Assembly: GCA_023139255.1 (NCBI GenBank)
Contig: JAGLNY010000224.1
Coordinates: 1 to 16,891 of the forward strand
DNA length: 16,891 nucleotides
DNA from: Spirochaetales bacterium
GTDB taxonomy: Bacteria; Spirochaetota; Spirochaetia; JABMQR01
Direction of reading: 5' to 3'
The translations under genes and the position numbers were made by a program. A model generated the notes under the pieces. It did not search any database. It had not been told where the DNA came from and saw nothing but the letters and a program-made list of their open reading frames with translations. Each line of letters begins with the position of its first letter. Position 1 is the stretch's first letter. Shown here in pieces: positions 1 to 6,786 of the stretch.

Positions 1-236
1 TCAACAGCAAAAAGGCGCCTTGCCGCCGCTCCTGCCGGCTGCAGCCTGTCAGGGTTTTCACTAATTACCTGTAAAAATGTATCCCAGGATATAAACCTGT
101 CTGACCGGGCTGCCGGGGTTCCTGAATCCCGTATAATACGGCGCATCCAGGAATTTGCAGTTACTTCAGTAGGGAAAACGAAAATAACCCTGTTGTCGGG
201 AAGGTTCCCGATTATTCTGTTATATATGTTTTCCAT
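1..236 (-). CDS. N-terminus of an unidentified protein, cut by the window edge (possibly a spirochaetal PD-(D/E)XK nuclease/AddB-like protein)
   Basis: A minus-strand frame is open from an ATG at 236 to the window edge, giving 78 residues. A GGAGG Shine-Dalgarno site lies at 244-240, only 3 nt from the ATG. The residues include a hydrophobic strand followed by a polar helix (VIFVFPTEVTANSW, about residues 17-30) and then RSDRFISWDTF (about 44-54). This 'FPTE...W...RFISWD' pattern recalls the start of large spirochaetal proteins annotated as PD-(D/E)XK nuclease/AddB-like, but that is a memory-based resemblance and the catalytic part lies outside the window. It is divergently oriented to the CPBP protease gene. 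I am fairly sure it is coding and not sure of the function. Confidence 0.6.
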   Translation of the reverse strand, partial: MENIYNRIIGNLPDNRVIFVFPTEVTANSWMRRIIRDSGTPAARSDRFISWDTFLQVISENPDRLQPAGAAARRLFAV

Positions 237-277
237 ATTCCTCCAGCCATTTTTTACAAGTAAATGAGAAAATTCCA

Positions 278-316
278 AAAATCAAAGAACAAAACTATGT
301 TTTGTTCTTTGATTTT
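278..316. repeat. Perfect 18-bp inverted repeat (hairpin A)
   Basis: Arms 278-295 (AAAATCAAAGAACAAAAC) and 299-316 are exact reverse complements with a 3-nt TAT loop. It lies between two divergent genes, upstream of both, so a simple end-of-gene terminator role does not fit. It could be a small mobile or structural repeat, a regulatory hairpin, or a terminator stopping transcription from elsewhere. Confidence 0.9.
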
Positions 317-339
317 ATGAAAATTCCTTTTTAAGTTTT

Positions 340-369
340 TTGAACAGATTGAGTAATTGCTTATATAAC
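340..369 (+). promoter_or_regulatory. Weak candidate sigma70 promoter upstream of the CPBP protease
   Basis: TTGAAC (340-345), an 18-nt spacer and TATAAC (364-369). If used, the leader before the ATG at 511 would be about 135 nt and would contain hairpin B. The region is very AT-rich, so chance matches are likely. Confidence 0.25.
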
Positions 370-408
370 AAGCATATATCACTTCATCAGAAAACTTACT
401 AATAGGTC

Positions 409-438
409 GATCTTTCAAAATAAGAATTTTGAAAGATC
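409..438. repeat. Perfect 12-bp inverted repeat (hairpin B)
   Basis: Arms GATCTTTCAAAA (409-420) and its exact complement (427-438) flank a 6-nt loop. It sits 72 nt before the CPBP protease ATG, in the same divergent spacer as hairpin A. It may form in the 5' leader of that gene. The GATCTTT start is also seen beside hairpins D and E after recG. Confidence 0.85.
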
Positions 439-510
439 CTCAAGTTATTTAAAAACACTCTATTGTAGCCGACTCTGTACTTTTTCACAATATTTCAACA
501 TAATTCAGCT

Positions 511-1377
511 ATGAGACAAAGAAAACTCATTTATTTCACGACCGCGCTGGTCTGCATTCTTCTATTTTGGTATGGAACAGGAAATCTGGCAGTCAGGCTT
601 CTCTCAAATCTGCTCATTACCGAAACAACAGCAATCCCAGGCGAAGAAGGTCTCTCTTACACACTCAGAATGTATCTAGTCCTGCATATTGGGTTTATAT
701 TCCTGCTTCTCGGTATTCTGACCGCCGTCAGGTTCATCCTGCAAATCTCATTAAAGGATTTCATTACCAATAGCCCGCGCATCAGATTTGGAAGGGGTGC
801 ATTCGCCTGCTGCCTGTGGTTTCTTCTTCTCACAATCTTTTCTATCATTGAGTTTCTTCTCTATCCTGAGAAGTTGTCTTTAACACTGGACATACGTTCC
901 CTGCTGCTTTTTCTGCCGGCAGCTTGTATTATGGTCTCAATCCAGGCCGGCTCCGAAGAGATGCTTTTCCGGGCATTCCTGGGAAGATGGATAGGGAGAT
1001 ATACTTCCGGGGCTTTACCTGCTGCCGTTGTATCTGGACTGCTGTTTACGGCAGTACACCTGCTAAACCCCGAGATTGATCTCTTTAGTAAATCTGCTGC
1101 AATCTATCTTTTCTATTTCCTGTTTGGGTTTATCCTCATGTACTTCTCAAAAAAAGACGGCGGGTATGAACTGGCGATCGGCATCCATATAGGGAATAAT
1201 CTTTTTTCAAGTATCGTGATAAATTATGAAGGATCGGTCATGCAGACTCCGTCGATATACACAGCTAAAAGCGATTCCCCCCTGCCGGCTCTTGTCTTCC
1301 TGATTATTTCTTCATTAATTATATATCTGGTATTTTTGCATAAAAAAGAGGACGGAATCAGGAAAGCAAACTCCTGA
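511..1377 (+). CDS. CPBP family intramembrane glutamic endopeptidase (CAAX protease/Abi family)
   Basis: A 288-residue polytopic membrane protein with about eight hydrophobic segments. It carries the family motifs in order: EExxxR (E149, E150, R154), FxxxH (F179 to H183) and a final HxxxN-type motif (H226, with N229/N230). In the family these residues form the membrane-embedded catalytic site. Substrates here are unknown; family members act in prenyl-protein processing, bacteriocin self-protection or signalling. The ATG at 511 has no recognisable Shine-Dalgarno sequence, the preceding bases being AT-rich. The N-terminal hydrophobic segment starts at about residue 7, which fits this start. The gene stands alone: the left neighbour is divergent and the next clear plus-strand gene is 341 bp away. 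Confidence 0.88.
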   Translation: MRQRKLIYFTTALVCILLFWYGTGNLAVRLLSNLLITETTAIPGEEGLSYTLRMYLVLHIGFIFLLLGILTAVRFILQISLKDFITNSPRIRFGRGAFACCLWFLLLTIFSIIEFLLYPEKLSLTLDIRSLLLFLPAACIMVSIQAGSEEMLFRAFLGRWIGRYTSGALPAAVVSGLLFTAVHLLNPEIDLFSKSAAIYLFYFLFGFILMYFSKKDGGYELAIGIHIGNNLFSSIVINYEGSVMQTPSIYTAKSDSPLPALVFLIISSLIIYLVFLHKKEDGIRKANS

Positions 1378-1381
1378 TATT

Positions 1382-1579
1382 CTAATTTGTTGAAAAGTCG
1401 TGTGAAAAAAAGCAGTTTGCATCCCAATGCTTATTTTCAGGAGAACATACCAGTTTTCCTTCCAACTTATCCAGCAGTTTTTGAAAAACCCCGGTTCTCA
1501 TATAATCCTCAGCAGCACTTAAGGATTCCCATATCCCGACTGCTACTGCTTTATGTGCGGCAATCGTTCCAGATTCATT
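1382..1579 (-). pseudogene. Possible remnant of a small minus-strand gene (ABM-like pattern)
   Basis: On the minus strand a 65-codon frame is open between TAA (1582-1580) and TAG (1384-1382), with no usable ATG, GTG or TTG near its start. Its translation looks protein-like: AVAVGIWESLSAAEDYMR, then GVFQKLLDKLEGKLV, then SPENKHWD. This weakly recalls the second half of an antibiotic-biosynthesis-monooxygenase-type dimeric barrel. In another frame an ATG at 1578 opens only 11 codons (MNLERLPHIKQ, then stop), so a frameshift could have split a former gene. This is inference; it may also be chance. The overlapping plus-strand 85-codon frame (1387-1644) has no Shine-Dalgarno sequence and an unconvincing composition. 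Confidence 0.3.
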
Positions 1580-1629
1580 TTACCTGCATAATTATAGAAT
1601 ATCTGATATACTGGATGCAATTGCATAAT

Positions 1630-1681
1630 GAAGTTTTCGATTAATTTATGTATAGTACCATAAATAATTCGAAAAGACTTC
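1630..1681. repeat. Imperfect ~21-bp inverted repeat (hairpin C) upstream of the GNAT gene
   Basis: The left arm starts GAAGTTTTCGA (1630-1640) and continues to 1650. The right arm spans 1659-1681. GAAGT pairs with ACTTC, TTTCGA with TCGAAA, and the inner 10 bp match at 8 positions. There is a 2-nt bulge (1675-1676) and an 8-nt loop (1651-1658). The 11-base left-arm start is identical to that of hairpin E after recG. It ends 37 nt before the GNAT start and could be a terminator for the left side, an operator or a dispersed repeat. Confidence 0.75.
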
Positions 1682-1693
1682 TACGATTTGTTC

Positions 1694-1710
1694 TATAATA
1701 AAACAGGTGA
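1694..1710 (+). promoter_or_regulatory. Ribosome binding site supporting a TTG start, with an overlapping -10-like TATAAT
   Basis: AGGTGA at 1705-1710 lies 8 nt before the TTG at 1719 and is the basis for choosing that start. A perfect TATAAT lies at 1694-1699, but no convincing -35 stands 16-18 nt before it. A transcript starting 7 nt downstream of it would clip the Shine-Dalgarno site, so the real promoter is probably further upstream. Confidence 0.45.
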
Positions 1711-1718
1711 GATACTGA

Positions 1719-2603
1719 TTGAAGAAAATAACCTATCATTCACGGCATACATTATCGGCTTCTGAGATGAATGCAGTCAATAAACTTATCAGATCATGTT
1801 CTGAGCATGATAAAACACATGAATCTATTGATCTTTCTGTAAATTCCGCCTATACCTTTGAACCTTCAATCAAACTATTTCATACTGCAAAATCAGGAAA
1901 AGAACTCGTCGGTATTGCGGCACTTTTTATCCCCACACCGGATGAGGCGGAAATTACAAGTTTTGTGCACCCCTCCTACCGGAAAAAAGGTGTTTTTAAC
2001 AACCTTCTAACAAAAGTAAAAACTGTCGTTTCCGCATATAATATTCCATCCCTGCTGTTTATCTGTAATGCTCATTCGGAAAGCGGCAAATCCATGCTGA
2101 AGAACAAAAAAATACCTTATGAATTCACTGAGTACAGCATGAAACTGGAACCCGGCATAGAGTGTCAGCCAAAAGAGATCAGCCTGAAAAAGATGTTTGA
2201 TAAAGACATTGAGGAATTAATTACCCTTAATGTAAATATATTTAATGGATCAGAGGCAAATGCCCGTGTTCTGCTGGAAAACACATTCAAATCAGAAGGG
2301 AAGTACTGTTTTTCTTTCCTTTATGAGGCCGCAACGATCGGGATAGGCTGTCTGGCACATACTCATTCAGAAGATACTGCATTTATTTTTGGTTTTGGTA
2401 TTCTCCCTGAATATCGCGGAAAGGGACTCGGAAAACTGGCTCTCTGTAAATTAGCCAGACATATTCATTTAACATATAACAAACCCGCAGGGCTGGAAGT
2501 TAACAGCCAAAACCATGCAGCTTACTCACTCTATACTTCACTCGGGTTTAAGACAGTTTCTGCATACCGATATTATCGCAAACCGCTGATTCCTGTTTCC
2601 TGA
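1719..2603 (+). CDS. Tandem-GNAT-domain N-acetyltransferase
   Basis: A 294-residue soluble protein with two Gcn5-related acetyltransferase halves. The N-terminal half (about 55-150) has VHPSYRKKGVF, a degenerate acetyl-CoA loop. The C-terminal half (about 195-290) has the full motif A, GILPEYRGKGLGKLAL, and the family's closing LEVNSQNHAAYSLYTSLGFK. The C-terminal half is therefore the likely acetyl-CoA-binding catalytic one, and the N-terminal half may be structural. The substrate cannot be told from sequence. The start is a TTG at 1719, preceded by AGGTGA; no in-frame ATG precedes residue 17 (MNAVNKL), and starting there would trim the N-terminal domain. It is followed after 108 nt by dnaE with its own promoter, so co-transcription is not required. 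Confidence 0.85.
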   Translation: MKKITYHSRHTLSASEMNAVNKLIRSCSEHDKTHESIDLSVNSAYTFEPSIKLFHTAKSGKELVGIAALFIPTPDEAEITSFVHPSYRKKGVFNNLLTKVKTVVSAYNIPSLLFICNAHSESGKSMLKNKKIPYEFTEYSMKLEPGIECQPKEISLKKMFDKDIEELITLNVNIFNGSEANARVLLENTFKSEGKYCFSFLYEAATIGIGCLAHTHSEDTAFIFGFGILPEYRGKGLGKLALCKLARHIHLTYNKPAGLEVNSQNHAAYSLYTSLGFKTVSAYRYYRKPLIPVS

Positions 2604-2648
2604 AGGGAAGTAAATCTGTAATGAACCCGCGAAACAGTCCAAACCATA

Positions 2649-2677
2649 TTTACAGCACAAGCCTTACCGGGTATAGT
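2649..2677 (+). promoter_or_regulatory. Sigma70-type promoter of the dnaE operon
   Basis: TTTACA (2649-2654), a 17-nt spacer and TATAGT (2672-2677). The expected transcript start is near 2684, giving a leader of about 28 nt before the ATG at 2712. This excludes the TTG at 2682 as a start codon. The -35 hexamer matches that of the promoter at 13676. Confidence 0.6.
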
Positions 2678-2711
2678 TTAGTTGACTACGAATTTACGCT
2701 ATGGGGAAAGC

Positions 2712-5700
2712 ATGACAGACTTTGTTCACTTACATAATCATACCGATTTCTCACTGCTCGACGGCGCTGCATCCATACCGAAAATGGTAAAAAAAGCAAA
2801 AGAAATGGGGATGAAACACCTTGCAATAACCGATCACGGCAACATGTTCGGGGCACTTAAATTTTTCCTGGCTTGCAGGAAGGAAGAGATTAACCCAATT
2901 ATCGGCTGTGAATTTTATGTAGCCCCTAACTCAAGAAAGATAAAATCCGGCAGCGAATCCGGGAATCGGTACAATCATCTTATCCTGCTTGCTAAAAATT
3001 ATGAAGGTTACAAAAACCTCATGGTTCTCAGCTCCCTTGCTTATACCGAGGGATTCTATTATAAACCCAGAATAGATTTTGAAATCCTTGAACAGTACAG
3101 CAGTAACCTTATCGGTTTCTCTGCCTGCCTGGGAGGGGAAATTCCTTATCTGCTTCTTCAAAACAATTACGAAAAAGCCAGAGAGCGGGCATACTACTAT
3201 AATAACCTGTTCGGTGACGGAAACTATTACCTGGAACTACAGGATCACGGCATACAGGAGCAGAAAACTGTAAATCCACAACTGCTTAAACTTTCCAGGG
3301 AAACAGGCATCCCCCTGATAGCGACAAATGATATCCACTACCTTGAGCAGGAAGATGCTAACGCACAGGATATCCTTATTTGCATCGGAACAAACAAGAA
3401 AAAAAATGAGACTAACCGGATGCAGTTCAAGACCGACCAGTTTTATATGAAAAGCGGGAGCGAAATGGCCGGGCTTTTTCCCTATGCCCCGGAAGCATTA
3501 ACAAACACTATACGGGTTGCTGAAATGTGTAATGTTGATATCAAACTTCCCGGCCCCCTCCTCCCGAAATACGAAATCCCGGATGTTTTCAACTCACCGG
3601 ATGATTATCTCAGACACCTGACCATGGAGGGCTTGAAAGCAAGATATCCTGATATAACTGAGGAAATCAAAACCAGAACGGAATTTGAGCTTGATGTTAT
3701 CATAGATATGGGATTTACCGGTTATTTCCTCATTGTATGGGATTTTATACACTGGGCAAAACAGCATGACATACCGGTAGGCCCGGGACGGGGATCAGGT
3801 GCCGGATCAATTGTTGCCTATAGTCTGACAATTACCGACATTGAGCCTTTGAAGTATGATCTGCTTTTTGAGCGTTTTCTTAACCCCGACAGAATAAGTA
3901 TGCCCGACTTTGATATAGACTTCTGTTATGAACGACGACAGGAAGTTATAGACTATGTTACTGCAAAATACGGTAAGGATCGTGTCGGACAGATCATAAC
4001 CTTCGGGACGCTGAAGGCGAAGGCAGTAATGAAGGATGTTGCAAGAGTATTGGACATTCCTTTCGCTGAATCAGACGCTATATCAAAATTGATTCCTAAC
4101 GACCCTAAAATGACCCTGGAAAAAGCCTTCCAACAGGAAAAACGGCTTGCAGAATTAGAGGAAAAAGGCGGAATTTACACTGAACTTTTTGATGTAAGCC
4201 GCCGTCTCGAGGGACTCAACAGACACTGTTCAACCCATGCTGCCGGAATAGTTATCGGTCATGACAAACTGACAGATTATGTCCCCCTCTACCGTGAACC
4301 GAAAACGGGAGCAATATCCACCCAGTATACTATGGAACTACTGGAAGATTGCGGTCTTGTTAAAATGGACTTTCTCGGATTGAAAACACTTACCCAGATA
4401 AAAAACAGTGTTGCTCTTATCAAAAAACGCGGTATCAACTTCGACATCAACACTATCCCGGAAGATGACCCGGCTACTTTCAACCTGCTTAGCGAAGGTA
4501 AAAGTGCAAGCATTTTCCAATTTGAAAGTTCCGGAATGCAGGGAATACTTAAAAATGCCAAACCGAACTCAATTGAGGACCTTATCGCCCTGAATGCGCT
4601 CTATCGGCCTGGACCTATGGCTAACATTCCGCAGTTTGTTGACAGTAAAAATGGAAAAATCACTATCAAATATCCTCATCCTGACCTGGAGGAGGCTCTT
4701 AAATCGACTTATGGTGTCATAGTATATCAGGAACAAGTAATGAAAGTCGGCCAGATTATCGGGGGTTTTTCCCTGGGAAAAGCTGATATTATGCGCAGGG
4801 CAATGGGAAAAAAGAAAATTAAGGAGATGGATCAACTTAAGATCGAATTCATAGAGGGAGCCTTGAAAAAAGGATACAGTCAGAACTTTGCCAGAGAAAT
4901 ATTCGAAATGCTCGAACCATTTGCCGGATATGGTTTTAACAAATCCCATGCAGCAGCTTATGCTGTTATTGCCTACCATACTGCCTATCTTAAAGCCAAT
5001 TATCCGGTAGAGTTTATGGCAGCTACCCTTACCAATGAAATTAACAATACTGACAAACTCACCCATTATATTAATGAAGTTACTGCGATGGGTATTGAGG
5101 TGCTCCCTCCCAATATCAACCTGTCTGACGGTGTTTTTAATGCCGTTGACAATAAAATTGTGTATGGACTTACAGGTATCAAAAACGTCGGTTCCGGTGC
5201 TGTCGGGCACATTATTGACGAACGTGAAGCAAACGGTCCTTACACAACATTCATAGATTTCCTCAACAGAATTGATTTAAAACAGACAAATCGCAAAACC
5301 CTGGAATCCCTGATCAAGGCAGGTGCATTTGATTCTCTGGGGGACAACAGGGCAACACTTCTTCTTAATCTGGAAAATGTGACTGAGTACGTTGCCAAAG
5401 GTAAAGAAGCCGTGCAGTTCGGCCAGACCTCCCTCTTTGACATCCAGGAGGAAGAATCACTGGGAAACTTTGAGATGCAGCAGGTCGATGAAATTTCATG
5501 TTCGGAAAGACTCGAATTTGAGAGAGAATTGCTTGGTTTCTATTTTTCCGGACATCCCCTGGATGAATTTCGTGACATCTGGAAACGCTGTGTAAGAGTG
5601 GATCTATCCCGTCCTGACAGGTTAACGGGTAATCGTGTCAACAACCTTATAGGTATTGTTACGAACAAACGCAGCATAGTAACCCGAAAAGGTGATCCTA

Positions 5701-6137
5701 TGGCATTTGTCATAATAGAAGATTTTTCGGGATCAATAGAACTTGTTATCTTTCCAAAAGTATGGATTGAATACAGACATCTTGTTGATAAGGATAAAAT
5801 ACTCGGTTTTACCGGAAAAATTGATCTTGCAAAACCTGAAGATCCCAAGTTTATTGTTGAGACCATCGTCTCTCCTGAAAAACTAAGCGCGCAGGGAATC
5901 TCAAGAATAAATATCCGGATTGCAAAGCAGCTGGCAATCAGCGAAAACCTTAATCAGATTAGGGATCAATTACTCGATACTCCAGGTTCCTGCTCTATAT
6001 TTATACATATTCATGACGAAGATACAGGGCATGAGACAATAATTCAAGTTTCTGACCAACTTCGGGTTGCATTTTCTGAAAAGTTTATTGATATTATAAA
6101 GGACAGCCCCTTGGTTCGTGATGTCTGGTACACATAG
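2712..6137 (+). CDS. dnaE: DNA polymerase III alpha subunit (DnaE1-type)
   Basis: The replicative polymerase catalytic subunit, 1141 residues (E. coli DnaE has 1160). In order: an N-terminal PHP domain (about 1-275) starting VHLHNHTDFSLLDGA; the polymerase core with GPGRGSGAGS (358-366), the catalytic pair in PDFDIDF (D401, D403) and the third aspartate in KMDFLGLKT (D553); fingers to about 815; a tandem helix-hairpin-helix (about 815-880); the internal clamp-binding motif QTSLF (905-909); an OB fold (about 978-1055); and a short C-terminal domain of the tau-contact region. All nine expected PHP metal ligands appear present (H8, H10, D17, H42, E67, H89, C139, D207, H209), as in proteins with PHP proofreading activity. 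The start is the ATG at 2712 with GGGGAA just before it; a longer frame begins at a TTG at 2682, but that sits at or before the predicted transcript start. yggT follows after 39 nt. Confidence 0.97.
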   Translation: MTDFVHLHNHTDFSLLDGAASIPKMVKKAKEMGMKHLAITDHGNMFGALKFFLACRKEEINPIIGCEFYVAPNSRKIKSGSESGNRYNHLILLAKNYEGYKNLMVLSSLAYTEGFYYKPRIDFEILEQYSSNLIGFSACLGGEIPYLLLQNNYEKARERAYYYNNLFGDGNYYLELQDHGIQEQKTVNPQLLKLSRETGIPLIATNDIHYLEQEDANAQDILICIGTNKKKNETNRMQFKTDQFYMKSGSEMAGLFPYAPEALTNTIRVAEMCNVDIKLPGPLLPKYEIPDVFNSPDDYLRHLTMEGLKARYPDITEEIKTRTEFELDVIIDMGFTGYFLIVWDFIHWAKQHDIPVGPGRGSGAGSIVAYSLTITDIEPLKYDLLFERFLNPDRISMPDFDIDFCYERRQEVIDYVTAKYGKDRVGQIITFGTLKAKAVMKDVARVLDIPFAESDAISKLIPNDPKMTLEKAFQQEKRLAELEEKGGIYTELFDVSRRLEGLNRHCSTHAAGIVIGHDKLTDYVPLYREPKTGAISTQYTMELLEDCGLVKMDFLGLKTLTQIKNSVALIKKRGINFDINTIPEDDPATFNLLSEGKSASIFQFESSGMQGILKNAKPNSIEDLIALNALYRPGPMANIPQFVDSKNGKITIKYPHPDLEEALKSTYGVIVYQEQVMKVGQIIGGFSLGKADIMRRAMGKKKIKEMDQLKIEFIEGALKKGYSQNFAREIFEMLEPFAGYGFNKSHAAAYAVIAYHTAYLKANYPVEFMAATLTNEINNTDKLTHYINEVTAMGIEVLPPNINLSDGVFNAVDNKIVYGLTGIKNVGSGAVGHIIDEREANGPYTTFIDFLNRIDLKQTNRKTLESLIKAGAFDSLGDNRATLLLNLENVTEYVAKGKEAVQFGQTSLFDIQEEESLGNFEMQQVDEISCSERLEFERELLGFYFSGHPLDEFRDIWKRCVRVDLSRPDRLTGNRVNNLIGIVTNKRSIVTRKGDPMAFVIIEDFSGSIELVIFPKVWIEYRHLVDKDKILGFTGKIDLAKPEDPKFIVETIVSPEKLSAQGISRINIRIAKQLAISENLNQIRDQLLDTPGSCSIFIHIHDEDTGHETIIQVSDQLRVAFSEKFIDIIKDSPLVRDVWYT

Positions 6138-6176
6138 GCATAGTTGAAAACCATTATTTAGGCTAAGGAGATTATT

Positions 6177-6770
6177 ATGCAGTCGGTAGCACAATTTATC
6201 AGTATGCTGCTTTCACTCTATTCATTTATTATTGTTATCAGGATTTTTCTGTCCTGGGGAGGAATCGGTGCATCCCGCTTTGGCAAACTACATCAGACCA
6301 TAACCCGGATAACCGATCCCTACTTGAACCTGTTTCGCAGGTTCCCAGGTCTGCAGCGTGGCGTCTTGGACTTCTCCCCTATCCTTGCCATGATTGTACT
6401 GGGTATACTGAATAATATCTTCTCTATAATCGGAACTCAGGGAAGAATAACCGTGGGAATAGTCCTTGCACTCATAGTACAGGCGATCGGTTCAGTACTC
6501 TCGTTTTTTATCATTCTGTTTATCATCCTTTTCGTAATCCGACTTATACTGGAATACCGAAAGTCCGCTAATTCCATCCAGTATATAGCTATTCTGGACA
6601 ACCTGCTCTCAGGCCTGCTGAATAAAGTTCACAACATATTTTATAAAGGAAAAGAGGTCCCGGCAAGAACCCTCCTGATAACTTCAGTTGTTTCATTTAT
6701 TGTACTGCAAATTGTTTTTCGTGTGGTGATTAACTGGTTTTCAAACACATTGATCCAGCTGTCGTTCTAG
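6177..6770 (+). CDS. YggT family membrane protein (two-domain)
   Basis: A 197-residue membrane protein with two related halves. The first has the typical YggT signature: IRIFLSW (21-27), DPYLNLFRRFPG (47-58) and LDFSPILAMIVL (64-75). The second half (about 95-195) is hydrophobic, with a weakly preserved IRLILEY (121-127) matching the IRIFLSW position. It has about four membrane segments. The family's role is poorly defined; members are linked to cell division, osmotic tolerance and membrane organisation. A strong AAGGAG at 6165-6170, 6 nt before the ATG, fixes the start. It lies between dnaE (39 nt) and recG (16 nt), so it is almost certainly co-transcribed with both. Confidence 0.82.
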   Translation: MQSVAQFISMLLSLYSFIIVIRIFLSWGGIGASRFGKLHQTITRITDPYLNLFRRFPGLQRGVLDFSPILAMIVLGILNNIFSIIGTQGRITVGIVLALIVQAIGSVLSFFIILFIILFVIRLILEYRKSANSIQYIAILDNLLSGLLNKVHNIFYKGKEVPARTLLITSVVSFIVLQIVFRVVINWFSNTLIQLSF

Positions 6771-6786
6771 TAGGGAAACCGTCGCC

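Noticed and set aside
511..1377. CPBP protease as an abortive-infection defence gene
   Set aside because: The family is sometimes called Abi, but there are no phage or defence neighbours and the gene stands alone among housekeeping genes.
1387..1644. Plus-strand 85-codon open frame after the CPBP protease
   Set aside because: No ribosome binding site, no family-like pattern, and the opposite strand gives a more protein-like translation.
2682..2711. Upstream TTG start for DnaE
   Set aside because: It lies at the predicted transcript start and the ten extra residues precede the conserved N-terminus TDFVHLHNHT.
4569..5210. 213-codon minus-strand open frame inside dnaE
   Set aside because: It lies fully within the strongly conserved dnaE frame and has no recognisable features; a shadow frame.
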